A stretch of 33,104 bases of DNA from Myxococcota bacterium. Lineage in GTDB: Bacteria; Myxococcota_A; Polyangia; HGW-17. The DNA is taken from NCBI GenBank assembly GCA_018821305.1, contig JAHJMN010000170.1, forward strand, positions 1 through 33,104. The letters run 5' to 3'. Position numbers and translations under genes: made by a program. Under the pieces are notes generated by a model, which did no database searches, was not told the DNA's origin, and was given only the letters and a program-made list of their open reading frames with translations. Each line of letters begins with the position of its first letter. Position 1 is the stretch's first letter. Of this stretch, positions 23,044 through 32,298 are shown in pieces.

Positions 23044-24936
23044 TTAAATATCGGTGATAAGGTCGGGAATTGCGGAATCCCCGTCGGTGCCGTTTCCCAG
23101 TTGTCCCGTTGAATCACTTCCCCAGCACCAGATGCCTCCACTTTCTTCAACGGCACAGGTATGAAACGGGCCCACTGCAACGTCAGTGAAGATGGTTCCC
23201 GGACTGACTTGTTGAGGCTCATTGTGGGATGGGGCGACTGTTCCCAGCCCCAGTTGATCTGCTCCGTTGTTTCCCCAGCACCATAAACCCCCGGCAGTAT
23301 CTATGCCGCATACATGCGTTGAATGCAGTGAAAGTTTAACAAACTGATGGTTGCCAGTAACTTGAACCGGAGAATTGTATGTATTCGATGACCCACCGTT
23401 ACCAATCTGGCCATACTGATTTGACCCCCAGCACCAGGCGTAATTGCCGCTGTCAATGGCGCAGGATATACTAAGACCTGCATATATTTCGGAAACTTCC
23501 GTTAACCCTGATGCAGTAACATGGTCAGAATTTGAAATTGATTGACCATCTCCAAGTTGACCTTCCGAACCTGCGCCCCAACAGTGCACTACTCCTGTAT
23601 CAGAGCGAACGGCACATGTATGGTAACCACCTGCGGCAATTTTGCGGTAATCGGTACCCGAAACGGAAGGTGTAAGTCTGTCAGTTGAAGGGAATGTTGA
23701 ATAAATCTGAAATTGTGTATTGCTTCCCCAGCATTTTGCAACGTTGTTTATTGTAATTCCGCATGCGTGGGAATGACCAGCGCTAACTTCTTTATAAAGA
23801 GTTGAATCCGCCACCACAGTTGGCGAACTACGATTTGCGGCGTCATCTACACCTAGTTGTCCATCGGAATTATTCCCCCAGCAATAAATTGCACCACCTG
23901 TGGAAAGGGCACATGTAAACTTATTGCCGCCATTTGTAAGTTTGGTAAATACAACTGAAGTATCTCCATGTACTGGAATTGTTGAACTGATGTTGTCACC
24001 GTTGCCCAACTGTCCAACGTCGTTATAACCCCAGCAGAAAAGATTGTCCTCAGTATCCACACCACAACCACTAAATCCGGTTGCTCCTACCATTTGATAG
24101 CGTTTTCCGTAGCAATAATCCTGGGAAGTTAACAATACACATGCGGTGTTACACAGGGGCTCACCATAAGCTTTGTTTGCTACAGACAGGCATGTCTGGT
24201 CACCCAGATCCGTGCCATCGCAGCCTTCAAAATCAGTGTTATATATACCATCTCCGCACATTCCATATGACTCACAGGAGGAGAGGTCATATGTGCAGTC
24301 ATTTCGGCAACTCAGATTGCCCCCATGGTATCCCATCAATTCACATGTGGTCCCAAGGTTCGTCCCGTCACATTCTTCATTGTGTTCAGTTTGTATATCC
24401 CCATCACCACAACTGCCAGCAGATGCGCAGGATGCAAGATCAAAAGTGCACTCGTCAGTGCATGAGAGGTCCCCACCGTAGTAACCAAGGGAAGTGCAGG
24501 ATTGACCGTCAAAGTTTGTTCCGTCGCAATCTTCAGTACCCTGAATTTCATCGTCTCCGCAGCGACCTATGGCTGCGCAATTGGTGAAATCAAATTTGCA
24601 GCGGTTATCGCAGGACAAAGTGCCGCCATAATAGCCGTGATCTTCACAAGTTTCATTATTCAGGTTGTTTCCATCACACTGCTCCATATGAACTACCTGA
24701 ATAAGTCCGTCCCCACAACTGATTGACTGATCACAGGTTGAATAGTCCACGGTGCAATCAGAACTGCAGGTGGGGGTACCTGAATAAAACCCTTCGTCGA
24801 TACAGCGGGCTCCGTTGATATTACCGCTATCACACTGTTCTTCCGGATCAAGTATTCCATCACCACAGGTATCTACAGTGGTGCTGTCATCACAGGCAAC
24901 AAAAAGTAAAAGCGCAATAAGAAAAAGATTCTTCAT
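23044..24936 (-). CDS. RCC1-repeat lipoprotein with Cys-rich N-terminal repeats
   Basis: A 630-residue protein. The signal MKNLFLIALLLFVAC has lipid cysteine 15. Residues about 23-270 hold five to six copies of a Cys-rich module, CGDGxxxxxExCDGxNL..xTCxxxGYYGGxLSCxxxCxxDxSxC, widespread in myxobacterial surface proteins. Residues about 280-625 form about seven RCC1-type blades, each with CxVxxxGxxxCWGxNxxGQLGxG (for example NLFCWGYNDVGQLGNGD, AIYCWGNNSDGQLGVDD). RCC1 folds are beta-propellers that mediate protein interactions; extracellular bacterial versions have no known single role. AAGAGGG precedes the start. Confidence 0.88.
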   Translation of the reverse strand: MKNLFLIALLLFVACDDSTTVDTCGDGILDPEEQCDSGNINGARCIDEGFYSGTPTCSSDCTVDYSTCDQSISCGDGLIQVVHMEQCDGNNLNNETCEDHGYYGGTLSCDNRCKFDFTNCAAIGRCGDDEIQGTEDCDGTNFDGQSCTSLGYYGGDLSCTDECTFDLASCASAGSCGDGDIQTEHNEECDGTNLGTTCELMGYHGGNLSCRNDCTYDLSSCESYGMCGDGIYNTDFEGCDGTDLGDQTCLSVANKAYGEPLCNTACVLLTSQDYCYGKRYQMVGATGFSGCGVDTEDNLFCWGYNDVGQLGNGDNISSTIPVHGDTSVVFTKLTNGGNKFTCALSTGGAIYCWGNNSDGQLGVDDAANRSSPTVVADSTLYKEVSAGHSHACGITINNVAKCWGSNTQFQIYSTFPSTDRLTPSVSGTDYRKIAAGGYHTCAVRSDTGVVHCWGAGSEGQLGDGQSISNSDHVTASGLTEVSEIYAGLSISCAIDSGNYAWCWGSNQYGQIGNGGSSNTYNSPVQVTGNHQFVKLSLHSTHVCGIDTAGGLWCWGNNGADQLGLGTVAPSHNEPQQVSPGTIFTDVAVGPFHTCAVEESGGIWCWGSDSTGQLGNGTDGDSAIPDLITDI

Positions 24937-25036
24937 AGGACCCTCTTTTCCGGAGTATTAAACCCGAAGTCAGGAAAAACGATAATTTATATTATTACAA
25001 AACGATAATTTTTCAACCGTGGAGTTTCAGTTTTAT

Positions 25037-25241
25037 ACCGATTGCGGAGTGACAGGATTGAAATTGGTAAATTGAATTAAAATTACGTTCTTTTAAATTA
25101 TTACTTGATATTAAATGGTTAAGTCCTGGACTTGAACCTATCTTCCTGTTGAAAACAATCAGGGCACAGGTAATCAGTAGCAGGATCAGGCAAGCAGGTC
25201 TTTAACCTGAGGCTTTATCTTGGTGTTACTCCGAAAGCGGC
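25037..25241. mobile_element. 205-bp MITE-like element B2
   Basis: The left end ACCGATTGCGGAGTGAC (25037) is an inverted match, about 13 of 17, to the right end GTTACTCCGAAAGCGGC (25225-25241). The right flank is CTAG (25242-25245); the left flank is TTAT, so the target duplication, if present once, has decayed. The interior has the family's AATCAG/CAGG-rich arm (25157-25203). The right-hand CTAG supplies the TAG stop of the diguanylate cyclase gene. No ORF inside. Confidence 0.6.
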
Positions 25242-27308
25242 CTAGATTTCGAGGCCGTCGATATCTTCCCGGGTTTCCAGTTCTTTACTGCGGACACGAT
25301 TTCTACCGGAAGTTTTAGCATCATAAAGGGCGTGGTCAGCGCGGATAATGGCAGAATCGGCGCTATCCCCACGTTTGGGATAAAGTATTGTGGCTCCAAA
25401 ACTCGCAGTGATCTTAAGGGCTGCTTTTTCTTCACCGAGGGAAGTTTCCATGTCCTGAACAAAGGCTCGAATACGCTCAGCTATCTGCGTTGTCTGCTCT
25501 TTGCTCGATTCCGGCAAACATATGATGAACTCTTCTCCACCGTGGCGACCTACGAAATCATATTTGCGACAATTGCGTTCCAGAGCATCGGAGAAGTTTT
25601 TAAGAACACGGTCCCCGGCTTCATGACCCCATGTATCATTAACTCGTTTAAAGTGGTCGATATCCGTAAGAATGATGCCGATGGGCCTTCCTTCCCTTGC
25701 GGCCCGGGAAATTTCACTGTCAAGGCGTTCCATGAATGCCCGACGGTTTAACAGACCTGTGAGGAAATCTGTGCGGGCGAGGTATTCAGCTTTCTCCTGA
25801 GCGCTTTCCGCATCCATTTTCGCCAGTTTCAACTCATATTCCATTAGTTTACGCTGGGTTATATCCTGAATCATTCCAATGGCGTAGATAGGAATACCCC
25901 GTTCGTCATGGACGGCGCTGGCACTTAAAATACCCCAGACGGTTTTCCCGGATGTTCCGTTGTAGCGTTTTTCTACATGGTAATAAGCGATTTCACCCGC
26001 CATGAGTCGATCTTTAAGTGCTTTGTCTTTATCCCGGTCTTCTTCATACGTGATTGCTTCCAGACTAAGGCCAATGGCTTGACCTTCGCTTATTTCAAGC
26101 ATTTCACAGAAGCTCCGGTTTACTTTAATCAAAACACCATCAAGATCAGATAGTGCGATACCCACGGCGGCATTTTCAAAGGCACTGCGGAAGCGTTCTT
26201 CACTTTCCCTCAGGGCATTTTCAAGTTTCCGGCGCCAGGAGATATCCTGGGAGAAAACCGCCACGCTTGTAACATAGGTTTCTTCCCCCACGGGATAGAG
26301 GCTGTAGGTTAGATGTTTATTACCGTCATCCCGTTCAAAATGCTCAATGCGCCGTCGATCCACGACGTCTTTACGGCGGACCATGAGCTCCCGTGCTTCT
26401 TCTCCCGAAAGTTCGAAAAGAGTTTTTCCTTTGATTTCATGGGGCTCAAGACCCCACTGACCCGCCATTGCTGTGTTGGAATCCTGGATTTTACCTTCCA
26501 CGTCCATAAGAAGGATTGATTCCGTGGCACTGTTTAAAAGGACTCGCTTGGTTTCTTCGCTTGCTCGCAAAGCACGCTGGCTTTCGTCGAGTTCTTTGTA
26601 AGATTTCACAAGGTTTTCGTGGGTTTCAAGACGGTGCTGTTCCGTTCGGCGAATAACAACGGTACTCAAAATAGTAGCTGTCATTCCCAGAAGTGTAATA
26701 ACAAAAATCAAAAATCCGAAAAAATGGCTTCGATCGGAAATTGCCTTCATAACCAGAGACATTTCGTGGTCAGCACCCAAAAGAGCCACAAGGTTTCCCG
26801 TTTTATCTACGAGGGGATAATAAACCGTCAGCATATGCCCCCATTTAGCTGAAGAGCTTGATTCCACAAGGGGTTTGAGGTTTTTACTGATTTTGTCATA
26901 TCCCGGTTGTTCGTCTGCCGTTGTTATATCACACAGTTTGGAAAATCCTTTTTCTTTCGGGTCTCCACCATCTACAACATAAATAAGCTGTCCTTTTGCA
27001 CTGAGAGAAACGGTGTAAAGATACTTGAATCGCCCGGAATTACGGACTTTTGCAAAATACTGTCTCAGTTCTTCGTAGTACGGATCCTTTTGGTCACAGT
27101 TGGCAACAAGGTTTTTGAACTTTTCAAGGTCGATTTGAGGAGCGACGGCGAGTAAGGTCGTGAGGGTTTTATCTGCAATATTGGAGCGAACCTGCTCCTT
27201 GACATCTTTATAAACGAAGAAAAATAGTACGATGTTGGATACCAGGGTTACCGTCATAATGATGCCGGCAATCCATGTGGTGAGCGTTCGCTGAGGTTTT
27301 TTAGACAT
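25242..27308 (-). CDS. Membrane-bound PAS-GGDEF diguanylate cyclase
   Basis: A 688-residue protein. ATG 27308 is chosen over one 17 codons upstream because AGGAGGA lies at proper distance. A transmembrane helix (about 11-33), an external sensor region of about 150 residues, and a second helix (about 188-212) come first. Two PAS domains follow (TESILLMDVEGKIQDSN; AAVGIALSDLDGVLIKVN with a PAC segment), then a GGDEF domain with the active-site GGEEF at 590-594. RKYD at 581-584 is spaced like the RxxD inhibitory site, so product inhibition is likely. It should make cyclic di-GMP in response to an extracytoplasmic or redox/ligand cue. Transcribed alone; the TAG stop falls in element-flanking CTAG. 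Confidence 0.92.
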   Translation of the reverse strand: MSKKPQRTLTTWIAGIIMTVTLVSNIVLFFFVYKDVKEQVRSNIADKTLTTLLAVAPQIDLEKFKNLVANCDQKDPYYEELRQYFAKVRNSGRFKYLYTVSLSAKGQLIYVVDGGDPKEKGFSKLCDITTADEQPGYDKISKNLKPLVESSSSAKWGHMLTVYYPLVDKTGNLVALLGADHEMSLVMKAISDRSHFFGFLIFVITLLGMTATILSTVVIRRTEQHRLETHENLVKSYKELDESQRALRASEETKRVLLNSATESILLMDVEGKIQDSNTAMAGQWGLEPHEIKGKTLFELSGEEARELMVRRKDVVDRRRIEHFERDDGNKHLTYSLYPVGEETYVTSVAVFSQDISWRRKLENALRESEERFRSAFENAAVGIALSDLDGVLIKVNRSFCEMLEISEGQAIGLSLEAITYEEDRDKDKALKDRLMAGEIAYYHVEKRYNGTSGKTVWGILSASAVHDERGIPIYAIGMIQDITQRKLMEYELKLAKMDAESAQEKAEYLARTDFLTGLLNRRAFMERLDSEISRAAREGRPIGIILTDIDHFKRVNDTWGHEAGDRVLKNFSDALERNCRKYDFVGRHGGEEFIICLPESSKEQTTQIAERIRAFVQDMETSLGEEKAALKITASFGATILYPKRGDSADSAIIRADHALYDAKTSGRNRVRSKELETREDIDGLEI

Positions 27309-27499
27309 CTGTGGTTCCTCCTGCGCGAAAAAAACCTGAAAAAACTTCAAGATAGACATTTCTTGTTCAGGATTTGTCGTGCTGGTTTGATCTTTGCCGC
27401 CTGTGAAGGGGGCTCCCCCCGGAGTAACCCTGAGTGTGAATAATTTCCCTTTTTATGTCAAGCTGACGCGTGAATTTTTTCGTAGTGTGCAAGAAACAG

Positions 27500-29218
27500 T
27501 TATTCGACGGTGCTGAAGGTGATTGAACTTATTCCCCCGGCATAGATGGTGGTTGTGCTGACAGCGGGAGCCGGAGCTTCGCTCAAAAAATCATTTCCGG
27601 TGTTGGGATTTACGTCAAAACGCTCGAAATTTGAACCAGTTATGATGAGCCCAAGACGCCATCCGGCAGGGAAAGCATAGCCGTGGTGGTTCACTGCTTT
27701 GATATTTACCGTATAGAGTTGAGCCGCAGTCAGAAGGGAGGGAGTGGAATTGGAATCCCTCAGTTTGAGTCGCTGGATGCCTTCAGCTATGAGGAGATGA
27801 CGTCCTTGCGGATCCACAGCGGTGATTCTTACGGCGATATCTGTATCCGGTACATCGGTCTCAATTTCCAGGGTAACAACTACTTCACCACCAACAATAA
27901 AACCCGGCGCTACTGAAGATTCGTAAACGAGACTGTCTGACCGCGCAATGATTTCATCCAGATACTGAGGTCCGTGATGGTAGTTACCCATGAGGGTCTG
28001 TCCCCCGATGGTAGGCGACGGATCATCGGGGTCTGAGCTGAATACACGATCGGTTTCTGTCGTTGGAGCCTCATCCGAAAGGGTGTTTTCCCTCAGGTAC
28101 ACGACTTGAGTATTTACCGTTGGCGGCCAGGTATCAGAGAACCTTGGTGTCGTTTCGTTGTCGACGATGTACTCTACTTTTTGTGCTTGAGACTCACCGA
28201 TTTCGCGTAAATGAACATTAAAGAACGCGAGGGAGCGCTCCTGAATGATTTTACTGCTATCCACGTACTTCTTTTCCTGATCCGTAAGTGGTCTTCCCAT
28301 GGAGGTTTCGCCTCCAGTAGCCTGATGAATCCATGGTCCGATTAAAAGTTGGTGTTTGTCCCGAACTGCTTGTGCAGATTGTGTACGTAAAGACAGCCAG
28401 TCGCCTATTCCACCTTTATTATTCAGGTCATACCAGCCGGCAACCACAAGGGATGGTGCTTCCACTTTTGTATAACTGTACTGACCTTCCAGCCAGGCCC
28501 ACAGCGTATCACGGTATGGGTGGGCTTCGTACACGGACGCGGAAACGCCGTAATACATTTCCATGAAGTTGATGTACTCCCGACGTAAAACTCCCCCGGG
28601 GTAATGCTCTTCCCAGGTCTGATTCATGCCACAGAAAATTGGCACCATGGCTTTGAGTCCTGATGGTTTAATCTGGGCTGTCTGATATTGAATCTTACAC
28701 AGAGCACTGACTCCCCAGGTTCCAACCTTCCCATCGGACCAGTCCTGAGCTGTTATCCAATCTACAGCATCGGCACCGTCGTAGCCAAGATCCCGATCAT
28801 TACTCACGGGAACGCCTGCGGAACCGAAGAATCCTCGCCAGTCCATTACTACAAAATTGTAGTCCCGGCTATCAAACAGTGGTTCACCACCAAAGAGAAA
28901 CCAGATGCTACGGGCATTTTCCTTGTTGTAGGGAGTCTGGATTAATATTGTAGGTAACCGGCAGTCAGGATTTAAAGGCTTACGGACGAAGGCGCTGAGT
29001 TCATAACCGTCGCTCGTGGGAATCATGACATCTGTGAAGGCATGCTCGGAGCAGTCATCAGACCCTCCGTCGGCATCGGGGCCCGCATCATTATTTATAT
29101 TATTAGAATTGTTAGAATTATTCGAATTGTTCAAATTGTTGTTGTTTTCCGCGCTGGACGTATCATCGCAGCCCGAAAACGCAAGGAAAAGCACGGTAAA
29201 TATAATAAAAAGTTTCAT
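27500..29218 (-). CDS. CocE/NonD-type (peptidase S15) alpha/beta-hydrolase lipoprotein
   Basis: A 572-residue protein. ATG 29218 is preceded by GAGGTG. The signal ends FSGC (lipid cysteine 17), then an Asn-rich linker (25-43) and DAGPDADGG. The S15 alpha/beta-hydrolase domain has TPYNKE and VVMDWRGFFGSAG (oxyanion region). The expected triad is Ser171 (GTWGVSAL), Asp264 (AGWYDLNN) and His298 (IGPWIHQA). A C-terminal PepX-C jelly roll follows. The family includes X-Pro dipeptidyl-peptidases and cocaine esterase-type acylases; the substrate is unknown. The nucleophile elbow GVSAL lacks the usual GxSYxG tyrosine. Its 5' end is tandemly duplicated upstream. Confidence 0.87.
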   Translation of the reverse strand: MKLFIIFTVLFLAFSGCDDTSSAENNNNLNNSNNSNNSNNINNDAGPDADGGSDDCSEHAFTDVMIPTSDGYELSAFVRKPLNPDCRLPTILIQTPYNKENARSIWFLFGGEPLFDSRDYNFVVMDWRGFFGSAGVPVSNDRDLGYDGADAVDWITAQDWSDGKVGTWGVSALCKIQYQTAQIKPSGLKAMVPIFCGMNQTWEEHYPGGVLRREYINFMEMYYGVSASVYEAHPYRDTLWAWLEGQYSYTKVEAPSLVVAGWYDLNNKGGIGDWLSLRTQSAQAVRDKHQLLIGPWIHQATGGETSMGRPLTDQEKKYVDSSKIIQERSLAFFNVHLREIGESQAQKVEYIVDNETTPRFSDTWPPTVNTQVVYLRENTLSDEAPTTETDRVFSSDPDDPSPTIGGQTLMGNYHHGPQYLDEIIARSDSLVYESSVAPGFIVGGEVVVTLEIETDVPDTDIAVRITAVDPQGRHLLIAEGIQRLKLRDSNSTPSLLTAAQLYTVNIKAVNHHGYAFPAGWRLGLIITGSNFERFDVNPNTGNDFLSEAPAPAVSTTTIYAGGISSITFSTVE

Positions 29219-29325
29219 GAGTTTCACCTCTTGTTGTTGTTTTCCGCGCTGGACGTATCATCGCAGCCCGAAAACGCAAGGAAAAGCACGGTAAATATAA
29301 TAAAAAGTTTCATGAGTTTCACCTC
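29136..29325. repeat. Exact 95-bp tandem duplication of a gene 5' end
   Basis: 29136-29230 and 29231-29325 are identical base for base, with one further base of match at 29231/29326. The unit spans the ribosome-binding site, start codon and first 24 or so codons of the CocE-type gene. Identity over 95 bases with no substitutions implies a recent event, or an assembly artefact. Confidence 0.92.
29224..29313 (-). CDS. 29-residue mini-lipoprotein created by the tandem duplication
   Basis: The upstream copy of the duplication keeps the ribosome-binding site, ATG, signal peptide (MKLFIIFTVLFLAFSGC) and first residues DDTSSAENNN. Because 95 is not a multiple of three, it then shifts to KR and a TGA stop. 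The stop lies five bases before the ATG of the full-length gene and overlaps its ribosome-binding site, so the two should be translationally coupled. The product would be a complete lipoprotein signal with a 13-residue mature peptide. It may be translated, but no function need follow. Confidence 0.5.
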   Translation of the reverse strand: MKLFIIFTVLFLAFSGCDDTSSAENNNKR

Positions 29326-29329
29326 TGAC

Positions 29330-31906
29330 TCATTCAATATTCGTGCACATTATCGGACCTGCGGAAGAAGAGTTGTTGGAATCACTGCATTCTTCAAGCA
29401 CGGCTCCTTCGTTTACTACGGCGGTGAATGTCATATCCACACCGGTTTCCACGTTTTCATATACGGTGTTTACGCGCTCCCAGCCTCCCGGTAGAATTAT
29501 TCCCGTTGTCAGAACGGTTTCAATCAGTTCCGGGGGATCCACATCGGTGCGGTAGAACGAAACTGTCGCTCCCGTAGCGGCGCCGGCACTTCCGTTGTTG
29601 AAAATCACCGCACTCAGATTCACCGTATCCGGGCATCGAGCCGCAGCCTGCAGTGTCGCCATGAGATCCGGAACGGGGAAAAGGGCTCCTCCCTGAACAT
29701 TCTGCCGATAGTTGTTATATGTGAGCCAGGAGTGTTCTTCATAAAGAGGAACGTCCCACAGGCCGCTGGCAAAGGAAATATTCGTCACGTGGTAATTGAA
29801 CTGGTTCCAAACGGGGCGTGTGCGAACCCAGCGATCATTTGCATCACCGTAAACGCGAACTCCCATTGTTCCGCCGGGATACTGACATGTGCCCGCCGCA
29901 TCACACACGTAATCTCCAGTGCAGGTGCCTCCGGGGCCACCTGCACATGGATCACCAGGAGTGCAGTCCGTGAGGGCGCAGAGAGTCTCTGCAGGAATAC
30001 CTGCAGCTTTCCATGCTGCTCGGCAATTAAGATAAGTAACAGCATATTTATTTGAAACAATAATCATTTCGGCGTTACCATCGCCATCCACGTCCGCCAC
30101 CAGTGGATACTCAGCTAAAGTTCCTGTGGATGATGGAATCATTGGAGAAACGAGTTCAGCTCCCGTCAGACCGTCGTAAATATGGAAGAAACATTCATCA
30201 TTGTATAATACTTCGGCGGCACCATCTCCCTGGAAGTCGAAAACCGAGGAGCCCGTCATGGATGAACTGAGGTCCTGAGTTGGGGTTTCCCATAAAATGA
30301 GATCCGTCCGGCCACTGTTGCACAGGCCTCCTGTACGCAGGGGTGGATCATAGCAGTCAGGATCGTAAACAACATAAGCTGCTCTTCCTGCTGTGCTGAT
30401 TTCCGGAAGGCCGTCTCCGTCAAAATCTGCAACGGTGGGGGCTCCTCCGTTTCCAGTTCCTGGAATTGGAACAGTCACGTCTGCCAGAGTTCCTCCGGGG
30501 CCGATTAGAACCTGCCCCGTCTGACCGTCCATGAGGTAGAAATTATTGTAAATATTCACAACTTCCGGGCCTGAAATATCCGGAATGATGTCAGCAACGG
30601 CAACAAAACTCGATGACACAGCATTATTTGTGGTCCAGAAGGGCACTCCCCCGAGGACTGCGGGGTCAATGGTAATTGCGTGAGCCGCATCAACAACTTC
30701 AAGTTTTCCATCGGTGTTTAAATCCGCAATTGCAGTATTTTTTCCACACTCTGATGAATTAACAAAATCCAGGGCAGGGTTTGAGATATCTCTGCCGTTC
30801 ATGACATGGCAGGCAATTATTACATCGGGTATACCATCGTGGTCCACATCTGCCACGGAAGGCCCGCCGTGAATGTGGCGCATACTACCACCGGAAAAAC
30901 GTGCTCCCGTGCATGATGGATATAAATTGCGGTCGCAGACGTCGCCGATACCGTCATTATCTGCGATGCGCACACCACCTCCCTGAACATTGTATACAAT
31001 TTCAAGGCCGGGATCATCGTCAAAATTGGCCAGAGCTACGGACGCACCACCGAAGGGTTTGGGTGCTGTGGGGTCCTGATCCGAAGGAATGGTGAATAAA
31101 ATTTCTCCGCCTCCGGCACCGTCACCGGCACCGTTTAACACAACAATTATTGAATCGGAGTCGTAGAGATTCAGATGGAAAAGTACAACTACCACATCGG
31201 GAATACCATCACCGTTCACATCGCCGATGATTGGAGAGGCCATGGAATCAGTATATTCCTTCCCGAGATAACTTGTGCCCCTCCAGTACCACTCCAGGAC
31301 TGGTTCTATTGCTGTAAAATTTGGTTCGCCCTGACAAAGCACACCTTCCGGCAGGGGAAGACATATATTCATGTTAAGTTCACAGTACCACTCATCACTA
31401 GGACAGTCGTAATTATCCATGCAGAAGGAGCCCGGCTGAACACACTCGTTATTCAAGCACAAACGCCCGAAAGGACAACAGATGTCCAGATTTTCCCCAC
31501 ACAGAGGGTTATTTGTTCCGCAATCTGCGGCGCATTGGACGCCATCAAGGCATATCTGCCCGGCATTGCAGCAATCCACAAGGTTTTCCCCGCATCTCAG
31601 TGTCTCGCAAACCGGAAGACACTGCATGTTATTTACGCACTCTTCCCCTTCGCCGCAGCATACGCCACGACAACGCTCCTGAGGGCAAATGGGCTCGCAG
31701 GTGCCGAAAATGCACTCCTGTTCGTCAGTACAGCAGTTTACCCCGCATACATTCTGAACGGGACAGTCACCGCCGTCGCCATCGGGACCTGCGTCATTGT
31801 TGGAATTGTTGGAATTATTTAAAATACCCGCTTCTCCACTGCAGCCCGAAAACCCAAGGAAAAGCAAAGTCATAATGAATGCAAAAAAAGGAACAGTTTT
31901 CTTCAT
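29330..31906 (-). CDS. FG-GAP/VCBS beta-propeller lipoprotein with Cys-rich and CARDB-like domains
   Basis: An 858-residue protein with AGAGGT nine bases upstream. The signal ends FSGC (lipid cysteine 22), then an Asn/Asp/Gly linker. Residues about 48-190 are Cys-rich, with repeated CG..CC...C and ECxxxxC units. Residues about 200-640 hold at least six FG-GAP repeats with calcium-type DxDxDG loops (GDVNGDGIPDVVV, ADVDHDGIPDVII, ADFDGDGLPEIST, ADVDGDGNAEMII), an integrin-like propeller. Residues about 740-850 resemble a CARDB adhesion domain (DTVNLSAVIFNNGSAGA). It probably has an adhesion or surface role. Its stop lies 17 bases before the mini-lipoprotein, so it may head an operon with the CocE-type gene. 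Confidence 0.87.
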   Translation of the reverse strand: MKKTVPFFAFIMTLLFLGFSGCSGEAGILNNSNNSNNDAGPDGDGGDCPVQNVCGVNCCTDEQECIFGTCEPICPQERCRGVCCGEGEECVNNMQCLPVCETLRCGENLVDCCNAGQICLDGVQCAADCGTNNPLCGENLDICCPFGRLCLNNECVQPGSFCMDNYDCPSDEWYCELNMNICLPLPEGVLCQGEPNFTAIEPVLEWYWRGTSYLGKEYTDSMASPIIGDVNGDGIPDVVVVLFHLNLYDSDSIIVVLNGAGDGAGGGEILFTIPSDQDPTAPKPFGGASVALANFDDDPGLEIVYNVQGGGVRIADNDGIGDVCDRNLYPSCTGARFSGGSMRHIHGGPSVADVDHDGIPDVIIACHVMNGRDISNPALDFVNSSECGKNTAIADLNTDGKLEVVDAAHAITIDPAVLGGVPFWTTNNAVSSSFVAVADIIPDISGPEVVNIYNNFYLMDGQTGQVLIGPGGTLADVTVPIPGTGNGGAPTVADFDGDGLPEISTAGRAAYVVYDPDCYDPPLRTGGLCNSGRTDLILWETPTQDLSSSMTGSSVFDFQGDGAAEVLYNDECFFHIYDGLTGAELVSPMIPSSTGTLAEYPLVADVDGDGNAEMIIVSNKYAVTYLNCRAAWKAAGIPAETLCALTDCTPGDPCAGGPGGTCTGDYVCDAAGTCQYPGGTMGVRVYGDANDRWVRTRPVWNQFNYHVTNISFASGLWDVPLYEEHSWLTYNNYRQNVQGGALFPVPDLMATLQAAARCPDTVNLSAVIFNNGSAGAATGATVSFYRTDVDPPELIETVLTTGIILPGGWERVNTVYENVETGVDMTFTAVVNEGAVLEECSDSNNSSSAGPIMCTNIE

Positions 31907-32298
31907 GGTAATAACCTCTAAAGCGTTTTTTGCGAAGCAAAAAACGCGGTCCTCAAAAGCAAAAAACGCGGGCCTCTCTATCCTGAAACCCTGAAATTCA
32001 TTTCAGATTCAGGATATGAACCCGAATAGAGTATCCCATGATAACGGAACCATTGCAAACAGGAAAAATAGAAGGGAATATAAAAAAGATTGAATCCCCG
32101 GGGGTAACTGAACTGAGGATTCAGTTAATAGGAGAGAAAAGGTGAGGGAGGCCCCCGGTGATTCAGGTTTCACATTGACAATAATTCCGCAATACAGTCA
32201 AGACTGAAAATCAAAAAAAGAACACAGGCGGAGGCAGCAACGACCCAGACATCTTTTAGAGTAATAAAAAGTCGGAGTCGAATCCCGAAAATTGCTAG
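31907..32298. other. Intergenic region with leader hairpins and a startless hydrophobic frame
   Basis: No complete gene. Near the FG-GAP gene, GCGTTTTTTGC (31923-31933) pairs with GCAAAAAACGC at 31937-31947, and the latter arm recurs at 31959-31969. AACTGAA (32106-32112) pairs with 32120-32126. On the minus strand a stop-free frame (32173-32361) without ATG, GTG or early TTG start encodes a membrane-helix-like stretch and ends with TGA at 32170-32172; it may be a gene remnant. Confidence 0.45.

Noticed and set aside
27408-27419. GGGGGCTCCCCC palindrome as a terminator upstream of the CocE-type gene's end
   Set aside because: The loop would be two bases and no T run follows; too short to call.
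29101-29140. Short repeat array (AATTGTTAGAATTATT...) as a tandem repeat element
   Set aside because: It encodes the Asn/Ser-rich linker of the lipoprotein; AAT/AAC codon repetition explains it.
31175-31822. Plus-strand frame of 215 codons within the FG-GAP gene
   Set aside because: Antisense of the Cys-rich and FG-GAP repeats; composition follows the opposite strand's codon pattern.
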